Shown: positions 46,301 to 60,379 of the stretch, one piece after another | How positions within the stretch are numbered: position 1 is the stretch's first letter | How the letters are laid out: each line of letters begins with the position of its first letter | Assembly (NCBI RefSeq): GCF_000247815.1 | Contig: NW_004775939.1 | Location: forward strand, 186,001-250,000 | Source: Ficedula albicollis | Taxonomy: Eukaryota; Chordata; Aves; Passeriformes; Muscicapidae | Direction of reading: 5' to 3' | DNA length: 64,000 nucleotides | Made by a program: the position numbers and the translations under genes | The notes under the pieces: generated by a model | What the model saw: the letters and a program-made list of their open reading frames with translations, nothing else | The model's database searches: none | What the model was told of the DNA's origin: nothing

Positions 46301-49300
46301 AGGTCATCCTGACTCAAAAGATCCACGTTGTTCTGGTTGATTCATCTGGGTCATGAAACAGCTCCCAGGTGTGGTCACAGAGTAGCTCTCAAGAGGTAGG
46401 AGAACAGGACAAATATGAAGTTACACACTGCAAACACTTCCATATGTCATGATTCCAAACAAGATTCTTATTATTTACTGCAAATCCTCCCTCTCCTCTC
46501 AAAATAAAGGAAGGAAACAGGACAGATGGAGTTAGGATATTTCTAATGTGTTTATCAGCAGGAAAAATTATGTACATTTACAAATATCCTTCTTGCTAGC
46601 CACATAAGGGAAGACAAACCATATTATTTGCACTAAGTCATCAAAGTTATCCCTTTGCTGGACTGACACCATATAGCCCCTGCTTGGGAACCCACTCTTG
46701 ATTCACTGAGCTCCCAAATTATGGCTGACTGCCCATGAATTCTACTGGGTCCCCTCCACTGCACAGCAGCACAGTCAAGAGCAGAGAACTCAGCCATGAG
46801 CTCCAAACACTGCCAGGAGCTGAATCCATTCTTCACTGCAGCACAGAAGGCAAAACATCTCACCAACACAAGGACTGAATGTAGTGCTTTAAAATCTAGG
46901 TGCATGATTTTTAGCCAGAGATTTTTCAATCCTGGCACGTTGCATTGCCATTATCAGACTATACAGGAACAAAAATGCTATTGTGGGCCACAAGAGAGTG
47001 AGAAAACTGTGCAACGTTCCTGGACAAAGTGCATTTTTCCCTTATTTAATTTGTGCTTTCAAATACTGAGCCATTCCCCCTAAATGGTAATCTAAAGAAA
47101 ACCTCCCTTTGCTTTGTTCAGTGATAGTGTTTTTCTACCATCATAGTTTCTAGAAATCTGCTTGGTTTCCTTGACATTGGCATTTACTGCAGCTTTCCGT
47201 CTGCTAGAAAGCATACATGAACTTCTAATGGAGAATGTCTCTTTTCACAGAAGACAGAATCTCGCACTCAACACTTAATGGATTATTCCTCAATGTCTGG
47301 TAATTTTTTTATGCCGTAGTATTAACGTTTTTTGACAAACCCCAAACATATAATGCATAAAAGTATGCTTTGTATTAAGTTTATAGTCAGTTGTATTATT
47401 TCTCTGAAAGGTAAAACAGAATTATCAGCGATGTCACATTACCCTTAATTTGTATTTGCCCAGTATTAGAAATTCAGAGAAATAAACTCTCAAACCTAGG
47501 CCACCCACAGGAAGAGAGGGCATGGCACAGTGGTGCTGAAGTGCCCTCTGATGAAAAGAATATCCCTGTGACCTTAGAAAAAATGAAAATCTATACAGAG
47601 AGACTCCCAATCATTCAGATCTGAAAAAAAATATATTTGCTGTAGTGCCATGAACATAAATCATAAGAGTAATCAGTCTTTGATAAAACTGCTAAAGTTA
47701 TTCAGAACCTTAATGAGGTCCCAGCTTGTACTTCAGACTATGATTTCACCATATATATTACATATTTTATGTGCAGTTACATAAAATTAAAAGTAATTAC
47801 AGAAGTTATCCTGGATTAGTACACCATGGCTTAATATGTGTTACTTAAATGTACTCATTCACTACAGTAAGATGTAGGCAGCAAAACTAATTCCCAGTTA
47901 TGAGACTTATGGAGTCACTCATTGATTTCCATGAAATAACACAGATTTAGTCAGATATGACCCAGAAGACTTCATAATTCTAATTTTTTCCCCTAATTTT
48001 TTTTAAAGCAAACTAGAGTTGGAAAAGACTTTCATTTCCAATGTCTCAACAAACAGGATTAGCTTCCTCCTGAAATTAACAACCATTGCCAACCTACTGC
48101 TCAACATAGTTTTGCAAATATTTAGAAAATATAAAATCAGCAAACTTCCCCTTTAACATATCACACAATAAACCACCCTGTTTTCATCTTCATTCCCTTT
48201 CACCAAAGGGCTGACGAAATTTTGTAAGCATACCACATTTTGTTCCTAATTAACTCAAACTCTGCAGCAGGATTACACAGTGCTCTCATCTTTCATAAAT
48301 TTATGCAGAGTTTAAAAAAAATTGTAGCTATACTCCATACAGTAATTGCAAGAGATGTAATATTATTTCAGCCATGATATTCTAAAGAGGCAAACTGCAT
48401 GAGGTAATATGTTACTAGATATACTGACATGTGGAAAAAGCAGACATCTTTTAGTTCTGTCTTCAGATACTACATCTTGAACATGAGCTGATCATATGGT
48501 GAAAATGCCTAAGATTTTCTTGTAGATGGTTTCACTGAGCACTAGAAAATGTTTAGCAAATGGCAACATTTTCAAAATTGTCTTATTGATTTTTAAAACA
48601 CATACCTCTGCAGCATACATTAATCTTACAAAGATCCAATTCTTATCTTAGTGTTGAGCTAAAGTGATTGAAGAGGTTACAAAATCAGGAAGAATTTGGC
48701 AAAAGAACATAAGATGTCATCAACCATCACAATGTATTCTGACACAACAGTTAAAACCTCCATGAGCATCAACAGAATAGCCTCAAACCAAGCTTGCCTC
48801 TTTTCAGGTAAATTTTGTTCCCTTGGGCATTCTCAGGTGTAACCAAGGAATTATTTCTTTTCAGAGAGGAAAAAAAGTGTAAAAACTCCAATGTCAGTTC
48901 AAGGGAGTTTGGAAAGATATGATATTGCAAAGTCAAGACCAGGACCCAAGACACTAAGAATTAAACACCTCTGGCTAATTTTAGCTCTGCACAGTATTTA
49001 CATCAGCTTTTGGTAAAACAGGACTTGGAGTAATTCTTTCTTATTAGCAGACTCATCAGATGTCTCATTGGCACAGCCTTGCTCTACTTTGGCTTTACCT
49101 CCCCAATTGTCTGACAGTTTGTGATGCTAAAGGGAGTGCTGATACCTTTTCTGAACCATCAAATCAGTTGTCTGACTCAATATAATTTTTTTATTTCCAT
49201 CTGTACAGAAACAGTGAGCAAAACTCATCTAATCAAATGTCAGTGTGTACCTCCCTGATAATTATCTGAATTCTCTTTGCAGGAAACAGAGAACAATTGG

Positions 49301-50280
49301 CAGTTTTGGAAAATGGTTCATCCCATCCTGAGGGCATTTTCAATAGCTCAGGTACAACATGACCTGAAAGGGATTTAACTCTAAGCACCAATGAAACCTT
49401 ATATATGCACCTATAAAAGTAGCTATCTTTGATAGGGGAAATTGCTCACACTCTTTCTAAGTACAGCAGCTCTTAGAGCAATGAGTTTTTGAATGCAGGT
49501 CATGGCAACCTCTCCTCAAGACTCTCAGGAGCAGCAAAAAACATCACCATGATACCTGTCTCTCATGATCCAGAGCCCTTCCACATCTTGGTCAGTGAAC
49601 AGAACTTGATACTCTCTTGACATAGTCAAAACGAAAATCTCCATTAATCTCTCAATCCTCTGCTTCCCCATGTCCCCCCAAAACAGTGCACACTAAAATG
49701 TGCGATGAAATCATTCTGAGAAAGCAGCTACAATGTGTTGTGGGGCATGCACAAAATTCCCTACAGCACACCACCACTTGAAGCAGAAGAGGAAAGAACA
49801 CAGGGAAGAAAAACCTTTGGGGGGAAAAAAGAGATAGAGAAGCCATCTTAGAAAAAGAAATGGAGAAGGATGTGTATACATGTATCTATATTTATCCAGA
49901 TATCTGGAGATGAGATAGGCAGATATGGCGAGACACGGAGGGAGGCTGAGGAGGGGTGGATGCTGAAGTGAGAAAACAGGCACACGAAGATAAGGTGGTG
50001 AGAGGAGGAGGTGGTGGGAGTGTGCAGAGTGGGTCAGGAGACACGCCAAATGAAGAGTGCATAGTAAGAAAGGAAGTGAGAAAAAGGAATTCAGAATAGA
50101 AGCAGCAGCAAATAGAAAATAGGCACGTAGGCTCATGGTTTCAGAGCTTGGGGGGACAGAGCATGCAATGACAAAGAAAAAAGCACAGCAGAGAACAAGA
50201 TCAATAGAGAAACTGCAAGTTTGAGGAGAACAACTGTATTGCTTTTCAAGCTCAGGCTATGAGTAATAATACAGAGAATC
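43373..50280 (-). other. CAMK4: CAMK4 intron 1, no gene seen
   Basis: It includes a C-run at 43663-43672, a CA microsatellite at 45675-45687, a GA microsatellite at 46270-46286, and a purine-rich stretch at 49800-50160 that creates long chance frames on the minus strand. The part 43373-43700 could belong to the neighbouring retroviral LTR. No exon recognised. Confidence 0.55.
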
Positions 50281-50531
50281 GTAAAATGGAGTGAAGAATA
50301 CACAGTGAAGAAAACAGCTTAGGTCTTTATCTTTTCTTTTTAACTTTAAAATCATGAGTATCTTAGAGAAGATGCAACATAAAATGGAGTGAAGAATACA
50401 TAACAGCTTAGGTCTTTATCTTTTCTTTTTAACGTAAAATGGAGTGAAGAATACACAGTGAAGAAAACAGCTTAGGTCTTTATCTTTTCTTTTTAACTTT
50501 AAAATCATGAGTATCTTAGAGAAGATGCAAC
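50281..50531. repeat. Three-copy tandem repeat, middle copy internally deleted
   Basis: taaaatggagtgaagaatac begins at 50282, 50380 and 50435. Copies one and three are about 98 bp and appear identical to atgcaaca. The middle copy is about 54 bp; it lacks cagtgaagaaa and everything after ctttttaac. Confidence 0.92.
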
Positions 50532-53297
50532 ACTTGAAGAACATAATTAAATGTGATGCCAATTTTTTAAGGTTAAATGCAGCATCAAAAGTGGTATGAG
50601 AGAGCTCTGTTGACATCAGAAATTAAGGGGAAAAATAATAAAAAAAAAAAGTTAACTGTGTCAGCCTGCATCAAGCTGCAGTATCAAGTGTTTGCATGTG
50701 GACATAACTCGTGCTTCACTAAAATATGGTCTAAACAGGCCTGTGCCCTTTCCTCACACCTTGTGTAACTGAGCAGTCTGTGGTCTGACAGACACTACTG
50801 AGGCTAATTTATAGTATTCAAATTTCAACCCTGAAAAACCACCATCCTTAAAGAATGCTTGTCTGTCTTTATGTGAAAGTAAACTCATTCTGTAAGCTGA
50901 AAGAAACCTAGCTTTTAAAGAAAGCATGAAGTAACCCTGTAATTCCACCTTTAATAATTTGCCTATAATCTTCCCCCTCATGTTATCTTCTCTTGTAAAA
51001 GCACTGAAATTCCCTTATGTTCCTATGCATAAATGTAAGAAAAAACAAACCATTTTTACTTGATCTTTTACTATTACAATAGATTAAGTAGGTGCATTTT
51101 TGCTTTCTTGCAGTCTTTACCTGCCTACTGCCATTCTATAAATGTGAGGTTATTTAAGTCAACCGTATCCTGTAGTTTTAAGTGCTCTTGAAGTGTATAA
51201 TTTGAATAAGTATGTAACTGTGTTACATACTTATCATCAACCCAGAACAAACTGCTTCTACTACTGCTGATATTGATCAGCTGCAGTTTTTCTGCCATGG
51301 TAATGAAAGAATACATCTTACAGCAGCTGTCAATCACTCATGGTATGATGGGATCTAATGGCCCTAGGCAAATCCTAGGTGCTCACAATGGGCTATACAG
51401 GCAACAACCAAGAAAAAGCCATATACTCTTCAAATGTTATTAATTTAAGGAAAAACAAACCAACAAACAATTACTGAAGAGTGCTAGGAATGGCTTTTCC
51501 AGAGATAAGTGACAGAAAAAGTACACTGTACCTTCTTCAACCACTGGATTTGAAAAGACCTACCTGTGCCGGTTTGTTCAGCCCTTTTACTCTGTGGGTT
51601 ATTCAAAATTGCAACTTTATATTAAATGCACTTTCTTTTTTAAAGGTTGTCATTTCAAGAAGCTTATTCGTTGGGATGGATGAAAGTCTGACAAGAAAGT
51701 CTCACAGATATTTATGTTTAGCAGAAAGATCTCTGAATGTAGACTCTGAAGAAGGAATAGAAATGAAAGCAAGTTTTGATATAGAAGAAAAGAATTGCTG
51801 ATCCACTCTTACTGGATAAGTAAGAAGGCAAAGGGTATATGAGTTGGAAGGGATTTTTAGGACTCAAAGCAAAGGATAAATCTATCTCATACACAATATG
51901 TTTTTACCAAGCAAAAAGATCCCACAGGCAAACAAGACTGCCGATGTTGCAAGTAGGAAAAAGGTCTCAGAATTATATACTGCAAGAAAACTGAAAAACA
52001 ACTTCTAGCTTAAACTGCAACAAACTAATTTTTTGTGACTGGAGAATAGTAACATGAATACGGTAATGTTAGCAGGTATGATAGGCTATAGGTAATAGTA
52101 ACTGTATTAATTAGTTGTTACGTATTAAGGTGCTCAGCAAAGAAAAGTATATAATGCATTGTAACCAGAACTAGAGTGGCTTCAGACAAGCCAACAGATG
52201 TGGCTGACAGCTGTCGGCTAGGCTCTGTCACCCACAAATTGCTGTATCATCTGGATACAATAAACAGCATCTTAAGAGCCAATGAAGTCCTGCATTCCTC
52301 GTTTGGGCTCTTACACTCATTATGTAAGGGACCAGTGGCCACAGCAAGACTGTCATAGCTGTTTTCTGAAAAAACAGCATCTGCACCGGACACTGACATG
52401 AAAAATGTACTTTTAAAAAGGAAGAAAAAAGCCCTAAACATCCAGAAAAGCAATGTGAGAAATACTTTTTTTTTTTTTGTAAATAAATTTTAAAAATGTC
52501 CTGTGTAGGTAGAGAACCACAAAGAGACAAAACATCAATATTTTGTCTTTCCAGTTGCTTCATTAATGCAGTGTGATGACAAGTATGGTCTTTACAGAAA
52601 AATTATGTCTATTTGTATTATTTTTCCCTACACTTGTGTTTCCAAGAACAACACCTTCCTGGGAAAAGGGTATAACCCAATTTTCTTTCTGTCAAACAAT
52701 CTACTTCCTTTTTTTTTTAAACTCTAGTTATCCCACAACTATTTCAAGACAAAGCTCTTTCTACTTGACCAATATACCCTTTTCTCCAAGCTAGATAGGG
52801 ACAAAAATACCAGAATTCTTTACAATACTTTCAGTTCACACATCATTTCACCAGGTATGTATGAATAAACTAATACACGTTACCACTATTATTTAGGGGC
52901 TTATACTCTCCTCTTGCCAGCCACATAATTCTTTTCTGTAACTGAATTCACACACTTAAATCAACTCCTCAGCTCTTTTCACACATCACTTGGAGGGGAA
53001 AAGCACTGTATTTTTAGCAACCTTCTCTTTTCACAGCCACTTTCTCTTACATACAAATATCTTTTAACAAGTTTTTGTTATTAAATTGATGCGTGAGAAA
53101 GATTACAGAAAAGATTTTGGTACAGGGTACACTTTTGCGTCTTACCAAATTCCTCAAGATAACCATGGCAATGCATGTTTCTTCTGTCAGTAAATCATCA
53201 TGACTGAAGAGGTTAGCTGTCAGACATAATTACAGCAGCTACCATTTCAGAGAGTTTCTTTTATAATCATGCTTTTATATTTGAGAGCAATAGTGAA
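50532..53297 (-). other. CAMK4: CAMK4 intron 1, no gene seen
   Basis: AT-rich, with an 11-T run near 52468. Plus-strand frame 51481-51801 (106 codons) has no recognisable domain and is treated as chance. Confidence 0.6.
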
Positions 53298-53656
53298 CCA
53301 GACTGTGAAGGACCCCCAAATAAATTCCTAACTCAAGAATGCAACCCCTGTTTTGTTCCCTAAGGCAACCCCGTGTTCTCTCCCAGCCCTTTTGGTCACT
53401 CCCACCCTAATTCCCTATTAGTTCTTTACCCTGGCCCTTCCCTCAAGTTGCCTTCGTGTTTCCTAATAATTGGTCCCTAAGGATTTCCCCGCCTGCTCAT
53501 CCCATGTACTAAATCTGTACCCTGATAAGCCTTGGTGCCTTTGTTCTCCCGAACCTTGAACAATGCGCGCGTGGCTGAAATAAACATCTCTGTAACACCC
53601 TGCAAAGGCCTCCTGCTGATTTCACCCCAAGCAACACCTAAAATGCAACACCAGAC
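53298..53656 (+). mobile_element. Solo ERV LTR with perfect 6-bp target duplication
   Basis: The LTR is 53304-53650 (347 bp). It starts TGTGAAGGACCCCC and ends AAATGCAACA. CCAGAC stands immediately before (53298-53303) and after (53651-53656). It has an AATAAA signal at 53579-53584 followed by a short R-U5, and is clearly GC-richer than its surroundings. A 6-bp duplication fits alpha- or beta-type avian retroviruses rather than ERVL, which makes 5 bp. No internal sequence remains, so it arose by recombination between two LTRs. Confidence 0.9.
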
Positions 53657-55085
53657 CATGAAAAAGCTTATTTTAAATTAATGTTGCTCAGCACTAATTA
53701 GGTGACTGCTTACACTCTGCAACCTTTTATCTGCCATGTTCTAAATTCTGTGCATGTCTCAGGCAGACAGATATGGGTTTAGGTGAAAATTCCAGCAGGG
53801 ACATAACTTTTGTGTGTTGGCAGAACACCACGAAAATTTAGATGGATGAATTCCCCAACCTCATACCACATTTCTGCTTCAGTCAAGAAATTACAAAACA
53901 ATTGGAAAATATATCTGAAATAGTAAGAAATAAATTAATGAGTTTATGAGCTGTGGCATATATTTTCCATTTTTCTCTTTGCTGTGTCAACTGAGAGGAG
54001 AAAAATGAGAATCCAGCATTACTACATTTAATCCAAGCACATGTTTCTGATCATTTTTCAGTCACAAGGATCCTGAGACTCCAAAATAAATAACTTTATT
54101 TTTATCATGTTAAGGGGGCAACAAAAATGAACGCCCTTCCTATGCAGCATTAACGTTCCAGGACAGTGCATAATGGTTTTCTTTTAAAAAAAACCCACAT
54201 ATCTGAGGTTCTCCCATCTTTCACTGTACTGTATTTAATTTATTATGACAACTTCTTATTCATGTCATCAAGCAGTCATGAAACAAAGGGTGAGTTAATT
54301 CTTTAATTCAGTGAATTATATGAATCATTAACTTCGTTTCAAACATCATAAATTAATAAAACAGTAGAATGTATCCTCATTTAGATTGCTTACATTTCCT
54401 AAGACAAGGACATAAGATTCTAACTGTGCAGCAACTCATTAGGTGACACCTGAGTTCTGCTGTGTTTTCAGGCAAAGGCCATATACTTCTTTTGTTTATA
54501 TATATGCTGCGATACTCAAAGCTTTTTTCTAGGCCAATAACAAAGAAAATTAAATTTCTTGGCATAGGTAGAAAGCTGCCATTTATTTTCAGGTTCTATT
54601 CCTTTAAATAGTGCTATCGAGCAAGGAAGAAAAGACCTCTATTGCTGCCTAAAGTCTGTGCCTTGAAGCCATTTTCATTCACTGGAAATATAGCACACCT
54701 TCAATTACGTTACGCTCAGTCATTCCATCATGTTAGGCTCAGTCATTTCAGTAACAGCCCTTTTCTGCGTCTCTATTTTGCAGTATTTTCATAATGACTA
54801 TTTACTATTAGCACATGAAAGTTTGATTCAAATTATTTATGTACACTTTTTTAATTGCAGGTATGTCACCAAAAGGACATAAAATGTTTCAAACATAAAG
54901 TTTCAAAATGCTTTATTGATATGCTACACAGACCTTGCTGTCTATATTTTTGTATTTAGCAAATTCGAAATATTTCTCCAAGCACCTTGTGTTTTCCCAG
55001 CAACAAAACAGAAATAGCAGAGACATAGTTAAGTTCTTGGTTGATTGGTTTTGTTTTGAAGAAAACTTTCTTTATACATTTTTCT
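53657..55085 (-). other. CAMK4: CAMK4 intron 1, no gene seen
   Basis: Very AT-rich. gttacgctcagtcatt and gttaggctcagtcattt at about 54708-54748 form a short direct repeat. No other feature seen. Confidence 0.6.
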
Positions 55086-55598
55086 CATTTTGCCCCACAG
55101 GAAGAGACACCTGCCCAGACACTATTTTAATCAGCCTGTCCTGAAGGACTGCACCCCATGGAAAGGGACCAACACTGGAGCAGTCAGTGAAGAACTGCAG
55201 CCCATAGGAATAACCCCTGTTGGAGGAGGCTGGGAAGGACAGTCTCCTGTGGGATGGACTCCATGTCAGAGCAGGGGAAGAGCATCAGGAGGGAAAGGCC
55301 CCAGGAACAAAGTGCTATGAATTAACTGCAACCCTTCAAGCTGAGCTTGTAAGATGTGCGTGTGTGGGAAAAGCAGTTTTATATTTGTTCTCCCCATCCT
55401 AGTCTGATATTAATTGGCATTAATTAAAATCAATTTCCCCAAGATAATCTTGTTTTGTCATGATAAATGCTAAGAGATCTCCCTACTCCTACCCTGACCC
55501 ACACTGTTTCACTGCATGTTAATTAACTGAGCATGGATGCTGATAAAGCACCTTGATGGGTATGTGCCCCTCAGCCAGGCTCAACTCACCCAACCAGG
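55086..55598 (+). mobile_element. LTR fragment, avian ERV family A (plus strand)
   Basis: The order gaactgcagcccatagg, ggaggctgggaaggacag, gagcaggggaagagcatcag, caaagtgctatgaattaac, ttaattggcattaatt, caatttccccaag and gccaggctcaactcaccc follows an avian LTR family I recognise. The family's 3' half also lies inverted at 38998-39245. It is old, and the start is approximate. Confidence 0.62.
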
Positions 55599-55837
55599 TA
55601 GATTCAGTCACCTGAGAAACCAGGTCTTGTTCAAGCTTCCAGCAGAAACAAATGTTATAAAATGCTGAAGCAATTTTAAAACATAAAATGATTAACATGA
55701 AAAGTCTTATAAAATCAAGACTGAGAAAAAAAATGGTGGAGTTATGAGATACAGAAATGAGAGACAGAATGCTGGACTGAGATAGGATCTGTTCTTTCCC
55801 AGAACAAATAGGCTTTTTATGTAGTTTATATCTACAC

Positions 55838-55985
55838 CAGGTGATAGCTGCTATAGGAAAGATTAAGCTTCAGGTTTGGAAGCTGGTCTTGTGTTTGATG
55901 CAGAAAGGACAGGGGGCTTAATTTAGCTCTGGAAGTCAAAACTTCTATCTTTATATTACAGGAAGATCAAGGAGGATGAAGGACC
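55838..55985 (+). repeat. Dispersed repeat, partner of 40325-40472
   Basis: This is the plus-oriented copy of the unknown repeat. It lies about 240 bp after the family A LTR fragment. The inverted copy is separated from its own LTR fragment by about 1.1 kb and stands on the other side of it in element orientation, so the two were probably not one inserted unit. Confidence 0.88.
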
Positions 55986-58900
55986 AGGCATCTTGGGCTG
56001 TGTTAGGGAAGCATTGCCAGTAAGACAAGAACACGGAAAACAAGTGATTGCACATCAATCACTAATGACAGTATGTTGAAAAAAAAGAATATTTGATTTT
56101 TGAGATACTAGATGCTTTTGCGCTCTTTGCACATCAATACTCCACAAGTTCATATCACCCATGTAGTTTTAAAGGTTCAATTCTGAAAATGAGGGTTTTT
56201 TTCTGACATCTCACATGATGACATGCAACAAAGTAAAACAGAAAGTCAGTATATATTTTAGCAATCAGACAGATTCAGCTTAGGAATCACACAAGGCACA
56301 GAAAACGTGGTTCTGGTCAAGATTAAAATGTTACTGACTCATTATATATTCAAGTTTACCAACTGTCAACCTAGACTGCATCAGGTCACATACCTGTGAT
56401 ACAGTATTTACAAAATGAAGAGATGCATTCACAGATAAACTTGATGGTTCCATAGAGCAGAAAAAAGTCAATACAGGAAGTCATGGGGTTAATTATCATA
56501 TTCTGCAGGCTGAAAAGCTCTAAACAGCAATGTTTTGCAAGTAACTAAACTGCCATAAAAAAATCATCAAAAGCCAACAGTGTGAAAAATCATCATAGTA
56601 AAAAAAATCTTAATAAGTAACTTTATTTTTCATAAAATATGATTTTTACTAAATATATGTTGTCAGGTAGTCACAAAAATAAGAATGGCAAGGGTATGGC
56701 ACTTTACACCATTAGGACGTGGTGTAACTTAACTCTCTCTCAAGACTATTTGATTCAGTGAGAATGTTTGAGAAGGAAGATAGTTGACATTTGACTGCTT
56801 CATTTTTGATTCACCTATCATAACTGTGAAGACACAGAAATAGTAATAAACAATGACAATTAAAACCACTGAGGAAATCAACAAATCAGATGCCCTTTGG
56901 CTTTTAATACAAGCCAGCAACACACCTCAGATTTCTTTCAGCCTTATGCAAATATGAAAGTGCTGGCATGAGAAGTAGTCACATCAATCTTGCAGCTGAT
57001 AAGTTACAGAAGAGAGATTAGAGGAAAATATACAGATATCCTAAAGTGCAAGGAATGAAAACTACCTGAATGCATAGATGGGTGTTAAGTGAAAATGACA
57101 CTGCAAGATGTCAGTGTGAATGAATAAAATAAATTTTCAGGGAAAGAGTATATATTTGAAAGTAGGAAGGAGCAAAGTTTACTTGAAAAAGAACAGCAGT
57201 TACCTCAATTTCAGAGTCACACATTAAGGCAACACAGGCATGGCCATGTTTTCCCCACAGTTTAAATGGAAGAAATGCAAATTGCAATGGTAACCATGAA
57301 GTTCATCTTCTCTTTTGACAGCTGCCCCAGATTATCAATAAAAGTTGTTGCTTAGTTTACAATATAGATATTCTGATCACAAAGCTTCTGCCATATAAAC
57401 ACTGTAACTAACTGCTTTAGAATGGCATTAAAAACTTTGAAGATTAAATTTCTCTGTCAAGACTCTGCAATTTTTCTCTCTGCATCTTCTGCATGTACAA
57501 AAGCAAGAAGCATTTAGTCTTTATTCTATGGGCACTTAAAGTACCACATTCACATTTCTAGGACGATTTCCCCAATTTTACTGTTAGTAAAAGGCAAAAT
57601 GAGACTTAGTTCAACAGGTAAATCTGTATTTCTGAAGAGAAGGTGCTTTTAATCTGGTAGTGTCCAGTATATTTGATTGGGAAACCATAACTGACTTTCT
57701 GCTTCCAGAGGAAACTGAACATTTGGACACTAGCAAAGTTTGAAATCAGGTAAGCATCAGAGAAAGAAAGAAGATTTTATTACAGTAAGTGCCCTGAAAA
57801 TGTTAGCTCAGAGTGATAATGAGGAAACCCAGTGGGACAAATAAGAGCTCCAAAATCATTCTTCTCACGCTGCTTCCATTTGTGTGAGAACGCCCTGTTA
57901 CTGTTCACTTACCATTAAGAAGAACATGCGAAAAATTGTCCCTAGCCTCAAGCCCACTCAAGTTGACCTTGGATTTAAGATGCAAGATGGTGTGTGAAGT
58001 AGAAGGAAGAATGGCACAGCTGAGAAACCATTCTGGAACTGTTTCTCACTTGGTGTCCCACCCCTCCTTTCAGATTTCTTTGCCTAAACACACTACAAGC
58101 TGCAATTTTTAAATGAACTTCAGGTATGTTGGATTCAGTCCTCCCTTTGACATCACATTAGAAATTTCTGTCATTTCATTTCAGATAGAAAAGCATCAGA
58201 GCAACTGATTACATGCCAAACAAGAGGTCTGGCATCACAAGACAATCAGAAGAAGAAGATTACATACTTCTAGGTAAGACTGAGCAACAAAGGTTCTTAA
58301 ACATGAAAAGAAGCCAGCAAAAGGAGGCAGAAAAGAAGGGTAAACTGACCACATATTTGATCTTCTACTTTAACCATTAAAATAACATTCTGTGCAGAAA
58401 TAAGAAAGACAAAACTACATTGTCAAGTTCAAAGAAAAATGCTAAGAGAAGATAAAAACTTGTGACTAGACAGAAACTCATACATAAAAAAAATCAAACA
58501 AAAACCTGAAACAAAATGAAACACCCTTACACCCCTTCAGAAGAGTTTAAAAGTTATGTAGAATACAGATCTGATGTGAGCAGGAAAGGAATAATGGATG
58601 AAACCTGGAAATGTTTTTAGAATTATTAGTTATATTTAGCGTGCACACAGGGAATACCACAAAAACTGGCATTATTTATACCACAAGCACCTGCATCTTT
58701 TTTAGGTAGTTATAAAAAGTCGATTATTTCCACAGAAAGTGAAACCACTCAATTTATACGTTTACATGTTCTGTTGCAAGTGAAAATGTTAAATCATTTC
58801 TCAATGGAGAAATATGTGGTATTTTGGAAATCTTTCCAATAGAATACAAATTGAGTTTTCACCAAAATAGTATATTGAGCTAAGTATACATGTAAAATAA

Positions 58901-60379
58901 TCAGCTAATTTTTAATTAAATAGTTTCTTATGCTGCTTTTCAATGCCATGCTCTGCATTTATTTGATCTCAACAAGGACTCAAAAACATCACTTAGAGAA
59001 GCCCTGGAAGAAAGAATCTGATCTTATTACCTCTGATTCCCACATTTCAAACACTGATGAAGTTGGTGAACTGTTTAAAGAGTGATAGCTAGATCGGGTG
59101 ACAAGTCAGGATCTTAAAGAAATACAGACTATCAAGTGGATTTTGGGAACATGATAATTTCCCTGCCACAAAACAAAGGCTGACTTCAATACAGGACTTG
59201 ATATCTGCAGGAGTCCACGACACCTAATTGCAGGGATTTGGTAGGTGGTAACATTAGAGGGCCTAAGGACTCTTTCTGGCTTCAGACTGTACTAATCAGA
59301 TGGAAAACCAAAACCCATTAGTACAAAATGGTTAACAAAACATCAGCTTTCTGCAATGGATTTCCCTTTTGACAGTATCATCAAGATTTTTCTGCTTGTC
59401 AAAACTTCAGCCAAAGAACATTAGTAATTCATTGTGGCTTGTTGAAGTAAATTGTGTTTTGATCTCATAAGGGAGATATTTGTTAATAGCTGCATGACCA
59501 AAACTAAAGTCAGATAAGCAGAATACCTTAACTATGTACATCCAGCAAAACAAAAAGAGCAGCTTGCAATAGCTTAAAAGGGTAAGGATTTCCACCAAAT
59601 ATGGCTGGCTGCAAAGGTGGCTATCAAAAATTAATGTTGACTACCAATTTATTAATGTGTGAGAACTTAGGAGCAGTCATGGGAAAAGCAGAAGACTACT
59701 AGAGGAGTTTTTCCAAAATATGTAAACTTGTCTTTTCCATCAAGAACACAACACAATGGAACTTCTGCAAATGCAGCACACAATACAGAGACTTAGGTTT
59801 AAAAAAGTTTTCTCAGGCTGAGAGGGTGAAGACACTAGTAGAAATAATTTCTGTTCTGTTGGAGGAAAAAAGGATCGCTTATCATTGGCATAACTGTCAC
59901 CAATACCAAGTGATAGAGAATTCAGCCTGTGATTTACAAACAGAGCAGGTCAGCATATAGGACTTAAAATGTTTCTAGGCTGAAAGGGGGGAAATGGCCT
60001 AGCTATGCCATTTTACTATTTAACTTGAGCGAAGTGTAGAAAAATTGTTCTCTCATTTAAAAGCAAGAACAAGGCTAGACACTGAGTTTTCTCCTTTGTT
60101 TCTACTTCTTATAATCTCCAACTCCAACCAAACTGGTTACACAGCTCATAGCTGAAATGATCATAAGGCAATTCTTCAATAAGATCAAAAGAATGTTTAA
60201 ATTCAATTAAAGCATATTACCCAAAAGTTTAACAAAGTTCTCAGAGTTTCCTGAACTCTCCTCCACAGCAGTGCCATCCTTATTTACAAGGAAAATAAAA
60301 CATGCAGCAATCTTTATTTTCTAAGTTTCTCTGTTAGAAACACCAGTCCCTTTCCTCTTTCTTCTCCAGCAACATCTGT
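55986..60379 (-). other. CAMK4: CAMK4 intron 1, no gene seen
   Basis: AT-rich, with no repeat recognised and hardly any open frame over 60 codons. Confidence 0.65.

Noticed and set aside
49652..50136. 141-codon minus-strand frame rich in Leu, Ser and Phe, resembling a membrane protein.
   Set aside because: It is the complement of a purine-rich tract; the composition alone produces hydrophobic residues.
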